From Kaiparowitsia implicata GSE-PSE-MK54-09C (GTDB lineage Bacteria > Cyanobacteriota > Cyanobacteriia > Elainellales > Elainellaceae), in NCBI GenBank assembly GCA_019359435.1, contig JAHHHI010000088.1, positions 1 to 64,000 of the forward strand: a DNA stretch of 64,000 nucleotides, in the 5' to 3' direction. A model generated the notes under the pieces. It searched no databases. It worked only from the letters and a program-made list of their open reading frames with translations, and was not told the origin of the DNA. The translations under genes and the position numbers were made by a program. Numbering within the stretch: the stretch's first letter is position 1; each line of letters opens with the position of its first letter. Shown piece by piece: positions 55,256 through 64,000 of this stretch.

Positions 55256-56497
55256 ATGGCAGATTGGCAAAGCGTAGCTGGGGGCGTGACTGCTCCCAAA
55301 GGCTACAAGGCAAGCGGGATTACAGCAGGGCTCAAGCCGTCGGGTGCGCCCGATTTAGCGCTGATTTGGTCAGAGGTAGAGGCGATCGCCGCTGGAGTAT
55401 TCACCACCAGTCAGGTGCGCGCCGCCTGTGTCGACTATTGCCGCCAACGGTTGCAGGCCAAGGCCAGCGCTAACGCCATCCTCTGCAATGCAGGGCAGGC
55501 GAACGCTGCCACTGGGGCGCAGGGCTGGGCCGATACGCTCGAAAGTGCCCAACTCTTAGCAAAAGAAATTGGCTGTGCGCCAGAATCGGTCTTGATTGCA
55601 TCGACTGGGGTAATTGGGCAGCGCATTCGTATGGAGCAGCTGCGGGCGGGAATTCCCAATCTGGTGGCTGCGGCATCGCCCACGGGGTCAGAGGATGCAT
55701 CAAAGGCCATTATCACCACTGACCTAGTGCCCAAGTCCATTGCCCTTGAAACCAGCCTCGACGGTCGCCCTGTGCGGATTGGCGGCATTAGCAAAGGGTC
55801 AGGGATGATTCATCCCAACATGGCAACGATGCTGGCGTTTGTCACCTGCGACGCGGCAATTTCGCCCCACCTGTGGCAACAGATGGTGAGCCGCGCTGCC
55901 GACAAGTCCTTTAACCAAATCACGGTGGATGGCGACACTAGCACCAACGATACGCTGCTGGCGCTGGCTAATGGCGAGTCGCGGACGCCTGCCATCACCG
56001 AAATGAACGACGATGCGGCCAAGCTAGAAGCGATGCTCACAGCGGTCTGCATTCACTTAGCGAAGGCGATCGCCCGTGATGGCGAAGGCGCCACTTGCCT
56101 GCTCGAAGTGCACGTGGCCGGTGCACCGGATGACACAGCAGCGCGGCAGGTGGCGCGCGCGGTGGCGGGGTCGGCCTTGCTAAAATCGGCTATCTTTGGT
56201 CGCGATCCCAACTGGGGCCGGATTGCTGCCGCTGCGGGACGCGCCGGAGTCGCCTTTGACCAAGGTAAGCTCGAAATTAAGCTGGGCAGTTTTTTGCTGA
56301 TGGAGCACGGACAGCCCCTGCCCTTTGACCGCACTGCCGCAAATGCCTATCTGAAGCAAGCCGCCGCAGGGGAGTATCTTACGAGTGATACCGTCTTGAT
56401 ATCGCTGAACTTGGGGAATGGCGGTGGCGTGGGCACGGCGTGGGGCTGTGACCTCAGCTATGACTACGTGAAGATCAACGCAGAATACACCACCTGA
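55256..56497 (+). CDS. argJ: Bifunctional glutamate N-acetyltransferase / amino-acid acetyltransferase
   Basis: 413 residues. It transfers acetyl from N-acetylornithine to glutamate (and may use acetyl-CoA), closing the cyclic arginine pathway. The autocleavage site is in MIHPNMATMLAFVTCDA: the Thr after Ala (about 193) becomes the N-terminal nucleophile of the beta chain. NQITVDGDTSTNDT and FGRDPNWGRIAAAAGRAGV are further family marks. ATG 55256 has no strong ribosome site. Stand-alone gene. Confidence 0.97.
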   Translation: MADWQSVAGGVTAPKGYKASGITAGLKPSGAPDLALIWSEVEAIAAGVFTTSQVRAACVDYCRQRLQAKASANAILCNAGQANAATGAQGWADTLESAQLLAKEIGCAPESVLIASTGVIGQRIRMEQLRAGIPNLVAAASPTGSEDASKAIITTDLVPKSIALETSLDGRPVRIGGISKGSGMIHPNMATMLAFVTCDAAISPHLWQQMVSRAADKSFNQITVDGDTSTNDTLLALANGESRTPAITEMNDDAAKLEAMLTAVCIHLAKAIARDGEGATCLLEVHVAGAPDDTAARQVARAVAGSALLKSAIFGRDPNWGRIAAAAGRAGVAFDQGKLEIKLGSFLLMEHGQPLPFDRTAANAYLKQAAAGEYLTSDTVLISLNLGNGGGVGTAWGCDLSYDYVKINAEYTT

Positions 56498-56603
56498 TGC
56501 TGCATTCCTGCAACAGCTCCAGGGGTTGCGCCGTTAGGCTTGTCCAGACTTGAGTCATGGCGTATCCTTCACGGTTCATGAGTCATGAGCCATCATGCTT
56601 GGA

Positions 56604-56990
56604 TCATCCATGGGCCAGCTGTTCTTCTAGCCGACGGCAGCCCTGGAGCCCTTGACTGGGGTCTTCGCGATAGCTGTCTTGGGGGATGTAAATGCTAACG
56701 GTGCGATCGCCCTCAATTTTGTAGATATATTCAGCCCGAGGGTCAAACCCCAACCCAGCCTTTAGGTTAGAGAAATCGTCTTCCGAAAACTCAAACCCAA
56801 ACCGCACAATCAACTGGGCCACCAGCACATCAGGCGTTTCGTCTGTTTCACTGGAGAATTCGCGCTCTTGCCAAAACCGCTCTAAAAACGGCGTCAAAAT
56901 GGGGAGCATTTTTGTGGGTGCCCCATTGCGGCTGGCGTAAATCACAATCGGGTTGCCGTCTACCAAAATGTGACAGGGAATGGTGGGCAT
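56604..56990 (-). CDS. Conserved hypothetical protein
   Basis: 128 residues. It starts MPTIPCHILVDGNPIVIYAS and continues KMLPILTPFLERFWQE, VAQLIVRFGFEFSEDDFSNL and YIYKIEGDRTVSIYIP. This is a compact alpha/beta protein without TM or signal and without recognised catalytic residues. It looks like a cyanobacterial family of unknown role. It lies 107 bases upstream (in minus-strand sense) of larB but probably is separately expressed. Confidence 0.65.
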   Translation of the reverse strand: MPTIPCHILVDGNPIVIYASRNGAPTKMLPILTPFLERFWQEREFSSETDETPDVLVAQLIVRFGFEFSEDDFSNLKAGLGFDPRAEYIYKIEGDRTVSIYIPQDSYREDPSQGLQGCRRLEEQLAHG

Positions 56991-57097
56991 GGCATCTCTC
57001 CTTGGGGCTAAGCGTCAGTTTGGGGATTGGGGTGTTTTATACAGGCGCAAGAATCCATAAGAATCCATAGGTTGAGCAATTCAAAGATTGAAGTTGA

Positions 57098-57907
57098 TTA
57101 ATCCTCCGCATCACTGGGTTGCACTCGGGCTGCCGTTCGCAGAATTTGCCCTGCCAAGATCGCTGCGCCAAATCCATTATCAATGTTAACGACCCCAATT
57201 CCAGTTGCGCAGGAATTCAGCATGGTTAACAGCGGCGCAATGCCGCCAAAGCTAGCGCCATAGCCAATGCTGGTTGGTACTGCAATCACCGGGCAGTCTG
57301 CTAGACCCGCCACAACGCTGGGCAATGCCCCTTCCATTCCCGCGACCACAATCAACACCTCCGCAGTTTGGATGTAGTGCTGATTGCCTAAAAGTCGGTG
57401 AATACCTGCCACGCCCACATCCCAGAGCCGCTTCACGGCGAAGCCTGACAGCTCAGCAGTAATAGCGGCTTCTTCGGCAACTGCCAGGTCAGCGGTGCCT
57501 GCCGAGAGCAGGGTAATGGTGCCGGTTCGGTCGGGCAAGGGCGCGCCGCTTGGCGTGCGATCGCCCGGAGGCAGCAGGGCACAAATGCGGGCCATATCAA
57601 AATAAACCGCATCAGGCAGATGCGATCGCACCTGATCGTAAACGTCTGGCTCAATGCGGGTGGCCATCACCACGGGCGATCGCCCCTGCATCGCGGTCAT
57701 AATCTGCACAATCTGCGGGGGCGTTTTTCCTGGCCCCCAAATCACCTCAGGAAACCCCGTTCGCAGCGTCCGGTGGTGATCGACCTTGGCGAAGTCAGCG
57801 ACGGGTTCATAGTCGAGATACTTCAGTTTGTCTAGCGCTCGCTCGGGTGTCAGATTTCCGGCGGCAACGGCTTGCAATAGGTCTCGGAGTTGATCGGGAT
57901 GAGTCAC
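57098..57907 (-). CDS. larB: LarB/CpmA-type pyridinium-dicarboxylate synthase
   Basis: 269 residues from GTG 57907. The C-terminal AIR-carboxylase-like domain (about 115-255) has GMEGALPSVVAGL, VIAVPTSIGYGASFGGIAPL and GVVNIDNGFGAA. LarB carboxylates and hydrolyses nicotinic acid adenine dinucleotide in making the nickel-pincer cofactor. In Synechococcus the homologue CpmA alters circadian gene-expression phase. No larC or larE is adjacent, so the biochemical use here is open. Confidence 0.92.
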   Translation of the reverse strand: MTHPDQLRDLLQAVAAGNLTPERALDKLKYLDYEPVADFAKVDHHRTLRTGFPEVIWGPGKTPPQIVQIMTAMQGRSPVVMATRIEPDVYDQVRSHLPDAVYFDMARICALLPPGDRTPSGAPLPDRTGTITLLSAGTADLAVAEEAAITAELSGFAVKRLWDVGVAGIHRLLGNQHYIQTAEVLIVVAGMEGALPSVVAGLADCPVIAVPTSIGYGASFGGIAPLLTMLNSCATGIGVVNIDNGFGAAILAGQILRTAARVQPSDAED

Positions 57908-58005
57908 GGCTTAGAGTTTGGCAATGTTCACTGTCTTTCATGGTCTATTGTGCCGTGAACGCACCGTTAGCGGTGCAGCGGTGCATTAAGGACGCGCAGA
58001 GTGCA

Positions 58006-58899
58006 CTAAGGGATAAGGTGCAGCCGCCCGCGATCGCCATCTAGATGCACCGACACGCCCACGGGCAACGCGGCGTTATCGCCATCATGCCCAAATGGCA
58101 GCTCCGACACAATGGGAATCCCTAAGTCTGAGAGGCGATCGCCCAAGACCTCTGCCCCACTCAAACTGGGTACTGCAGCGGGAGGGTGGCATTGGCTAAA
58201 GCGCCCCACTGCGATGCCCTTCACCTGCCGCAGCGCACCACACAGCCGCCACTGGGTCAGCATTCGATCAAGCCGGTAGGGGGCCTCGCCGACATCTTCA
58301 ATGGCTAGGATGACATTGTCTAAATCAGGCTGTAAAGGCGTGCCCAGCAAGTGGGTCGCCACCGTCAGGTTTGCAGGCAGCAGCAGCCCCTCTGCGCTGC
58401 CACCGCCCCAGCCTTTTCCGGTCAGTGGCGGCAACGGCTTGCCTTGCACCAGATCAAATAACCGCTGCTGCGACCCTGTGGAGTCTGCCGCCAGGGTGGT
58501 CAGCAATGGCCCGTGGATGCCCGACAGTCCTTGAGTGGCTAGACTCCACAGCAAGCCGGTAATGTCAGAAAAGCCGATCAGCCACTTGGGGTCTGTGCTG
58601 GGCCACTGCCAGTCTTCTAAAAGGCGCATGGTGCCATAGCCGCCCCGAGCGCAGAGGATGCCACGGCAGTCGGGGTCTGCCCAGGCGGTGGCGAGTTGCT
58701 GGCGGCGATCGCCATCGTTGCCTGCCAGATAGCCCCAGCGACCGTCGTAGCCCGGACACAGTTCAACCCGATAGCCCTGAGCACGCCATAGCTCAAGCCC
58801 GAGCTGAAACGCCGCCTGCTCGCGCAGGGTGCCGCTGGGGGCCACGACTCGCAGTAGATCACCCGGCTGCAGCGGCGGGGGAAGGCGACAGGGTTGCAT
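58006..58899 (-). CDS. LD-carboxypeptidase (S66 / MccF-like)
   Basis: About 297 residues from ATG 58899; GAGG lies just upstream. The longer frame from 58938 would overlap the preceding gene. Catalytic Ser in LIGFSDITGLLW (about 115), Glu in AIEDVGEAPYRLDR (about 215), His in PFGHDGDN (about 280). ARGGYGTMRLL is the conserved turn. It trims the last D-Ala from tetrapeptides during wall recycling, or confers self-immunity to microcin-like compounds. It starts 7 bases after the SLH-amidase gene, hence co-transcribed with a second wall enzyme. Confidence 0.93.
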   Translation of the reverse strand: MQPCRLPPPLQPGDLLRVVAPSGTLREQAAFQLGLELWRAQGYRVELCPGYDGRWGYLAGNDGDRRQQLATAWADPDCRGILCARGGYGTMRLLEDWQWPSTDPKWLIGFSDITGLLWSLATQGLSGIHGPLLTTLAADSTGSQQRLFDLVQGKPLPPLTGKGWGGGSAEGLLLPANLTVATHLLGTPLQPDLDNVILAIEDVGEAPYRLDRMLTQWRLCGALRQVKGIAVGRFSQCHPPAAVPSLSGAEVLGDRLSDLGIPIVSELPFGHDGDNAALPVGVSVHLDGDRGRLHLIP

Positions 58900-58906
58900 G
58901 GCCACC

Positions 58907-61669
58907 TCACCCCACGGGCTGCTTGATATATTGCGCAATGCCTAGGGCGATCGCCCGGCCCATGCTAGCGCGATAGGTGGGGTTTGCCAGATTGGCTGCA
59001 TCCTGCGCCCCCGTGACAAAGCCCACCTCCACCAGCGCCGAGGGCATCGTCGTGGTGCGCAGCACAAAGAAATTCGCCGACTTCACCCCTCGGTTGGTGG
59101 GCTGCAACGACTGCAAAATGCTAGTCTGAATCGCCTGAGCCAGCTTGTTGCCCTCCACTGAATTGGGGAAGTGAAAGGTCTCAAGGCCATTGACCTCTGG
59201 CCGGTCTAGGCTAAGCGCGTTGGCGTGGATGCTGACAAAGATTGCGGCATTGGCGGCATTCGCCAGGGCCGTCCGTTCTTCTAACGACAGGGTGCGCTCA
59301 TCACTACGGGTCATCGCGACCCGCAAATTGTAGGATTGCAGCACCTTTGCCGTTTCTAGGCTAATGGGCAATACCACATCTGTTTCTCGCATGCCGCCAA
59401 TGCCGATCGCACCGGGGTCATTGCCCCCATGCCCCGGGTCAATCATGATGAGCGGCAATTCTGGCTCTGGCTCTGGGTCGGGTGGGTTGCCGCCAGAATT
59501 CTGGTCGGGGTTAACAATGTAGGCGGATGCCAGAGCGGGCGATCGCCCGGCCTGCACTAACGCTTGATACACCATCCCGGCTACTTCGGCCCGAGTCGCA
59601 TCGCGCATGGGGTTAAGCCGCGCTAGGTCGGGATAGTTCACCACCAGTCGATTGGTGGTGGCACTGGCGATCGCCTTTTGCAAGGCCTCATTGGTGATGG
59701 CACCCAAGTCCGTAAAGCGGTTCAGCAGGGCCACATTGCCGGGCGGCAGCTCTAGCCCATTCACCAACGACAGCAGCACCTCAATCCGCAAAATATTTTT
59801 ATCAGGACGAAACAGCCCGTCACTGCCGCCCGACAGCAGCTTGCCGCGATAGGCGCGCTGAATCGCGGCCGCCGCCCAGTGATTGCTGGGCACATCGCCA
59901 AACGTCATCGGCTCACGCTTGGGCAACGGGTTAAAGGTATTTACCAGCAGCGCCGCATATTGCGCCCGCGTCATGGGGCCTTCTGGCATAAACTTGCCGT
60001 CTGAGAAGCCGCTGACCAAGCCCTGGCTCGCCAGCCCTCGAATAAACGGCTCGCTCCAGTGGTTGTCGACATCCGCAAACGAAACAGTCAGTGAGTCAGG
60101 CACGACCAGATAGGGTGAGGGAATCACCCGTGCCTGCCCCGTCACCACGAGCGCCTGGTATACCATCGCTGCAACCTCGCCCCGGGTCACATCGACCATG
60201 GGCGAGAACCGATCGACCTGGGGGTAGCTCACCACCATGCGCCGCTGAGTGGCTGCCGCTATCGGGAGGGTGGCATAGGTGGGAATTTCAGCGCGATCGC
60301 GATACACGCTCAAAAATTCAGGATTGCCCCCGCTCAGCTCTAAGCCACTCACCAAGGACACCAGCGTTTGCACCCGAGTCAGATTTTGCATGGGGCGAAA
60401 GCTGCCGTCGGGGAATCCGGTCAAGAACCCCATCGATTCTGCTCGGGCGATCGCCTCTCTCGCCCAAAAATCCCCAGGCACATCCACAAAGCCACGATTG
60501 GGCCGGCGAGACGGCAGGGCAAACGCTTTGGCCAGCACTGCTGCATACTGCGCCCGGTTGATGGCCTGTAAGGGTTTGAAGGTGCCATCGGCATAGCCGG
60601 TGAGAATGCCGCGCGCTACCAACTCGCGGATAAACGGCTCCGCCCAGTGCCCTGCGATGTCGCTGAGGTTGACATTGGCGGCCTCGGGGCTAGGTTTAAA
60701 AGCGGGCGGCGTAGGCAGGGGGGCTGGGGCAGGCGCAGGTTCCGGTTTGGGCACCACCGTCTGAATTTGCTCCACCACCGTGCTGGCGACAAAATCAACG
60801 CGTCGAGCGGTGTCTGGCGCGCCCAGGTTAACGCGCACAGGGTTGATGTGATTGCCGACCGATAGCAGCGGTGTGGTGCTGAGGTTGGTCACGTCTGACC
60901 GCCCGCTTTGCACAAACACGTTTCCGCCGGGGTCTTGGGGCTTGCCGATATCAGGAACGGCGCGATCGCCCACCCGCAGTCCTTCTTCTGCACTGCGCTC
61001 TACTTGGTTATTGCGCAACACAGGCCGAGCCGAGCCAGAAATCACAATTCCGGCCCGGCAATCGGCAATCGTGTTGTCGGCCAGCAGTGTCGCTGCGTTG
61101 TCACCAATGGCAATGCCATAGCCCGTGCGCCGAAACACACAGCGTCGCACCTCCCCTTTTGAGTTGCGGGTAATCGAGAGGCCGCTCGCTGCATTTTGCT
61201 CAAAGACACAATCCACAATTTCTGGATTGGCCGAGCCAGTGGTGAATATGCCTTCGCGTCCGCAATTGATGAAGGTGCAATAGGCGATCGCCGGATCGGT
61301 AGATTCAACCCATACCCCTGTACCGCGTGGGTTTGGATTGCGCACCGTCACGCCCCGCAGTTCTGCCCCCGCCTCTAGCCGCAGCGTCGCATTCTGCCGT
61401 GCAAAAATAGCGCTATCAAAATCGCCGCCGCCGTCAATCGCAATGTTCTGCCCCTTCGTATTTTCATTGCCCAGCAGCATCACGCCCTGGGGCACAACGA
61501 GAGGGAACACCTCCCCCGCTGCCGCGCTAAAGCTGCCAAACCCGAGGCGAATAGTGGTGCCTGCCGTGGCACGGCGCAAAGCGCGGGCAATCGTTTTATA
61601 GGGCTGCGCTTCGCTGCCGTTGCCGCTGTCATCGCCGCCTGGCGCTACAAATAAAGTTTGGGTTGACAT
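58907..61669 (-). CDS. Surface protein: beta-helix, six SLH motifs, amidase_3
   Basis: About 920 residues from ATG 61669. The N-terminus (10-300) is a DUF1565/right-handed beta-helix (LFVAPGGDDSGNGSEAQPYK, then many N-x-I/V turns). Two successive three-SLH units (about 340-525 and 555-735) each have two clear motifs (HWAEPFIRELVARGILTGYA; HWSEPFIRGLASQGLVSGFS) and a weaker third. The C-terminus (about 755-920) is an N-acetylmuramoyl-L-alanine amidase: IDPGHGGNDPGA (zinc His and nearby Glu), SIHANA, and VEVGFVTG. In cyanobacteria SLH parts hold outer-layer proteins to the wall. No signal peptide is evident at the chosen start, which is odd for such a protein. It is followed by the LD-carboxypeptidase. 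Confidence 0.92.
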   Translation of the reverse strand: MSTQTLFVAPGGDDSGNGSEAQPYKTIARALRRATAGTTIRLGFGSFSAAAGEVFPLVVPQGVMLLGNENTKGQNIAIDGGGDFDSAIFARQNATLRLEAGAELRGVTVRNPNPRGTGVWVESTDPAIAYCTFINCGREGIFTTGSANPEIVDCVFEQNAASGLSITRNSKGEVRRCVFRRTGYGIAIGDNAATLLADNTIADCRAGIVISGSARPVLRNNQVERSAEEGLRVGDRAVPDIGKPQDPGGNVFVQSGRSDVTNLSTTPLLSVGNHINPVRVNLGAPDTARRVDFVASTVVEQIQTVVPKPEPAPAPAPLPTPPAFKPSPEAANVNLSDIAGHWAEPFIRELVARGILTGYADGTFKPLQAINRAQYAAVLAKAFALPSRRPNRGFVDVPGDFWAREAIARAESMGFLTGFPDGSFRPMQNLTRVQTLVSLVSGLELSGGNPEFLSVYRDRAEIPTYATLPIAAATQRRMVVSYPQVDRFSPMVDVTRGEVAAMVYQALVVTGQARVIPSPYLVVPDSLTVSFADVDNHWSEPFIRGLASQGLVSGFSDGKFMPEGPMTRAQYAALLVNTFNPLPKREPMTFGDVPSNHWAAAAIQRAYRGKLLSGGSDGLFRPDKNILRIEVLLSLVNGLELPPGNVALLNRFTDLGAITNEALQKAIASATTNRLVVNYPDLARLNPMRDATRAEVAGMVYQALVQAGRSPALASAYIVNPDQNSGGNPPDPEPEPELPLIMIDPGHGGNDPGAIGIGGMRETDVVLPISLETAKVLQSYNLRVAMTRSDERTLSLEERTALANAANAAIFVSIHANALSLDRPEVNGLETFHFPNSVEGNKLAQAIQTSILQSLQPTNRGVKSANFFVLRTTTMPSALVEVGFVTGAQDAANLANPTYRASMGRAIALGIAQYIKQPVG

Positions 61670-62152
61670 AGACTGCACCATAGGGCTCTCCATCAGAAAT
61701 CAAGACGGGTGCGATTCAGAAACGTGCCGCAGGCCTGCAGGAACATCGGGGAACCATCAGGAGACCATCGGGAGATGCCCCAACGCTCACCCCGTTGAAG
61801 CCATAGAGCCATAAGTCAAACGCCAAAGCAACCTACAAAGGCCCCGTTTCGTCAGGGTTTTGCACACCGCCCTGCCGCCGTCCTACAGAATCGCGCTAAC
61901 GATGGCAGACTTGACCATGACATCTCATCACCATGACATCTTTGGAATCATGGCATAAGAATCGAGTTCCGGTGCATTGTTTTAGGGATTCAAGATTGCT
62001 GGAGTGGGCGATCGCCACCGACTCCGCATTGCGGCTCAACTCCGGTGTAATACTTCTTCCCCACAGCCTTCTGCAACATGGCCCTTCACAAGTGCTGGCG
62101 AGCAAAAGGAATGGGGCAGCCCTGAGGCGCAAGCAGGACATGAGTCAACGCG
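61670..62152. other. Gene-free stretch
   Basis: About 480 bases with one HIP1 site (about 62010) and no supported gene. GGGAACCATCAGGAGACCATCGGGAG-like short direct repeats (near 61750) are the only pattern I see. Confidence 0.45.
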
Positions 62153-62590
62153 TTAGCTAAAGTCGCGCAGCATTTTGCGAAGTTCTAGCGTATGCAGTTC
62201 TTCGTTGCTGATCATCGTGCGAGCAAACTCTTCTAGATAGACACTGGCATGCTCCACTGTATCTAATAGAGCTTTATAGAGCGACAATGCCGTTTTTTCA
62301 TGGGTCAAGCTTTCATCCAACACGTCTCGAATAGAATGGTGAAAACTCTCTTCGATCGGGGCAATTTTGAGGCTAGGATGCCCCCCTTCTAGTCCGGTAA
62401 TAATTTCGCCAGCCTGTTGGGCATGCAGCAACGATTCATTAGCTTGCGATTTAAAGAAGCTAACCAAGGGCAGTCTATTGGGGCCTGTAACCATGAGAGA
62501 ATAATGCGTATATCGCACTACTCCAGCCAGTTCAAACTCCATAATCTTGTTCAGCAGGCCGATGGTTTTAGGAAGATCGAGTTCTTGCAT
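62153..62590 (-). CDS. Ferritin-like protein (bacterioferritin family)
   Basis: 145 residues forming a four-helix bundle. Helix A FELAGVVRYTHYSLM, helix B NESLLHAQQAGEII, helix C DESLTHEKTALSLYKALL, helix D ISNEELHTLELRKML give Glu/His ligands for a di-iron centre. In helix B the pattern is E-x-x-x-H instead of the usual E-x-x-H, so the site may be slightly altered. It oxidises and stores iron or guards against peroxide. Its promoter lies in the AT-rich 62591-62850 region; no clear Fur box was identified. Confidence 0.85.
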   Translation of the reverse strand: MQELDLPKTIGLLNKIMEFELAGVVRYTHYSLMVTGPNRLPLVSFFKSQANESLLHAQQAGEIITGLEGGHPSLKIAPIEESFHHSIRDVLDESLTHEKTALSLYKALLDTVEHASVYLEEFARTMISNEELHTLELRKMLRDFS

Positions 62591-62855
62591 AAAGGAAAAG
62601 GATAACAGAGTGACATTAGAAGGATCATTGAAACATATTAAATATACTGCGATCGCACCCTAAAATTTCAAAAACCTAAGGAAGGCCTGAGCCCCATTTT
62701 TATCCAGCAGGAAGAGCGAAAGGGGCAGGTTAAACCAACGTGTTTCTGATATATAAAACTGATAAAACAGATGTCATGATTTTAGATGTGATGCTGCTAG
62801 TAGCGCTAAGCTAACCTTCCTCATGGAAAAGCCTAATGGAAAAGAAATATTTGCA

Positions 62856-62911
62856 ATCATTATTTAGAGAAATTTAGAGAACGCTTGTGCGATCGCCCTC
62901 TAAATAATGAT
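62856..62911 (-). terminator. 14-bp perfect stem-loop after the Crp-type gene
   Basis: ATCATTATTTAGAG (62856-62869) pairs with CTCTAAATAATGAT (62898-62911). On the minus strand it follows the Crp-type gene by 55 bases, and the run TGCAAATATTTCTTTTCC comes after it. The loop holds a HIP1 site. It separates the regulator from the ferritin gene. Confidence 0.5.
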
Positions 62912-62966
62912 GTGCAGCCCTTTTTTCAGGGTGGCAGCCTCCAATTTTAGAGCGCGTATCCTGAAA

Positions 62967-63575
62967 TTAGGATCTGGACAAATGCATGACACTGGGGTGT
63001 GCCTGTATCGGTAGTGGCGTATCGCAAAGAATATAGCGTCGACGGCAATGGAGAATCATTCCCTGGCGCTGAAACTGCTTAATGAGTCGAGTGATGGTAA
63101 CACGAGTGGTGCCCAGCGCATCCGCAATATCTTGGTGAGTGAGTGGCATATCTAACAGAATGCCCTGAGTTGCGGAAACACCGACCTGTTCTGCTAACCA
63201 ATATAAAAACAGGGTTAAGCGGGTCTCAATTCGAGTTTGATGAAGGATGCGAACTAACTGCTGCGCTTGCTGTAAATGGGTCGCAAGCAGTTCCTCTACC
63301 TTGATGTTAGCCATGTGGACAGGAACAACTTCGACAGGTGTGAGGCATTCCAAATAGTAGGGTTGAATCGTGTTGACGAATCTGGCAATGATGTCGCCAG
63401 TTCGCCACAATCCCAGCGACACCACTGCATCATGTGGCTCTAAGGTAAAGCTACGCACATAGCCGGTCGTAATTTGCCAGGCATGGGCAGGTTCTGTGGG
63501 GATAAGTTCTCTGCGGCCAAAACGGCGTGTCGAAAACTTTGCAGGGTAAGAGATGGAGGAGTTGCAGTAGGTCAT
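62967..63575 (-). CDS. Crp/Fnr-family transcription regulator
   Basis: 202 residues. An N-terminal cyclic-nucleotide-binding-like barrel (about 15-100) seems shortened and lacks the cAMP motif RxSE. The C-terminal HTH (about 140-190) reads LTHQDIADALGTTRVTITRLIKQF, a textbook Crp recognition helix. It resembles NtcA in size and HTH but not closely enough to name. It starts 17 bases after the membrane gene at 63593, indicating a two-gene operon. Confidence 0.88.
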   Translation of the reverse strand: MTYCNSSISYPAKFSTRRFGRRELIPTEPAHAWQITTGYVRSFTLEPHDAVVSLGLWRTGDIIARFVNTIQPYYLECLTPVEVVPVHMANIKVEELLATHLQQAQQLVRILHQTRIETRLTLFLYWLAEQVGVSATQGILLDMPLTHQDIADALGTTRVTITRLIKQFQRQGMILHCRRRYILCDTPLPIQAHPSVMHLSRS

Positions 63576-63592
63576 TGGAGCGCATTGACAGG

Positions 63593-63979
63593 TTAACGTC
63601 TATAGGTGATGAGAGCAGGGCTGCGAACATCGACTTTTCGCCGGAGCGGAAGATCGGAGCTTAATGGCATAATCTGAGAATCAGAGCCCAGATAGGGCAG
63701 AGTTTCTGGCTCAAAATCGCGACAGTCGATAGCGTCGAGTGTGCAGGCGGTGCAGGGATGCACTGGGCACTTGAGTCGATAGTCACCAGTGAAGAATTTG
63801 CAGCGATCGCACGGCACTCGATGAAGCTGCTGCACATGCTCTATTCCATGCTTAAGTGAACTCATAAACATGACACAAGCTATGCCCAATGCAGCCCACG
63901 TAAATCCACATAAGACAGGAGCGGGCACAGGTTGCTGAATCGAGAATCGAAGCAGAAGTATCAGAACTAAATCGTTCAT
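63593..63979 (-). CDS. Small membrane protein with cysteine cluster
   Basis: About 128 residues from ATG 63979; the frame is open to the window edge (ATG at 64000), so a longer start is possible. One or two TM helices at the N-terminus (LVLILLLRFSI and FTWAALGIACVMFMSSL) are followed by HGIEHVQQLHRVPCDRC and KFFTGDYRLKCPVHPCTACT, then IDCRDFEP. The spacing C-x2-C-x10-C-x4-C-x2-C-x8-C suggests metal or Fe-S binding next to the membrane. A homologous-looking cyanobacterial family exists as far as I remember. Function unknown; it pairs with the Crp-type regulator, which hints at redox or metal sensing. Confidence 0.65.
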   Translation of the reverse strand: MNDLVLILLLRFSIQQPVPAPVLCGFTWAALGIACVMFMSSLKHGIEHVQQLHRVPCDRCKFFTGDYRLKCPVHPCTACTLDAIDCRDFEPETLPYLGSDSQIMPLSSDLPLRRKVDVRSPALITYRR

Positions 63980-64000
63980 AATGTCATTTATTACAAGCAT

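Noticed and set aside
57001-57035. Further MITE left end (GCGTCAGTTTGGGGA)
   Set aside because: Similarity is limited to about ten bases with no hairpin or right end, too little to count.

Overview
The window comes from a cyanobacterial chromosome, most likely a filamentous Leptolyngbya/Nodosilinea-type organism. The octamer GCGATCGC (HIP1) recurs in most genes. Several genes belong to cyanobacteria-restricted or cyanobacteria-typical families: an Alr0857-like protein, a LarB/CpmA homologue, a roughly 1020-residue PEP carboxylase, an SLH-domain protein and a nucleophile-less alpha/beta hydrolase shared with chloroplasts. I saw no rRNA or tRNA gene and no CRISPR array.

Layout. 1-154: broken-off start of an IS1-type transposase. 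730-10893: a six-gene minus-strand block of two very large multi-enzyme wall-degrading proteins (VanY-like peptidase + SH3 + muramidase + alpha/beta hydrolase; subtilase + NlpC/YiiX-like + amidase + peptidoglycan-binding), a three-PASTA protein and three unrecognised small proteins (coiled-coil/hydrophobic tail, CxxC zinc-knuckle, glycine-zipper/proline-rich). None of the six has a classical signal peptide. This is the best candidate for an undescribed system. 11310-14245: trimethylamine-monooxygenase-like flavoenzyme followed by a GlnT/GmaS-type glutamine synthetase. 14861-18300: MMPL/RND exporter plus an NAD-binding_4 (thioester reductase-like) enzyme. 18587-20689: NACHT NTPase whose C-terminal part holds about 31 GLxx tetrapeptides. 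20883-22065: TPR remnant, a small protein overlapping an HNH endonuclease, and a tiny ORF. 22095-25760: giant membrane-anchored serine-hydrolase-like protein.

25761-29020 is a decay zone: a MITE, a frameshifted Doc toxin, pyrC, a frameshifted DUF433/DUF5615 toxin-antitoxin pair and another MITE. 29021-33529: a GldA-GldF-GldG-DUF4340 transporter operon. 33766-36958: purU, an Alr0857-like gene and wecB. 37078-41711: a complex response regulator and a multi-PAS histidine kinase. 41883-44942: ppc. 45296-49542: a serine recombinase lacking an evident catalytic serine, a chromosomal ParM-like pair and an orphan ABC ATPase. 49670-52498: CHAT protease-TM-TPR protein. 52499-53313: a gene-free stretch with a strong terminator that probably ends a small RNA. 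53314-61669: alpha/beta hydrolase, a small conserved gene, argJ, larB, LD-carboxypeptidase and an SLH/amidase surface protein. 62153-64000: ferritin-like protein, Crp-type regulator and a Cys-rich membrane protein.

A mobile repeat family runs through the window. Two intact 122-bp copies (14736-14857, 25988-26109) have matching imperfect terminal inverted repeats, 6-bp target duplications and two perfect 20-bp palindromes. All arm differences between the copies are compensatory. Related or decayed ends lie near 520, 14703, 35690, 41785, 46705 and 49541.
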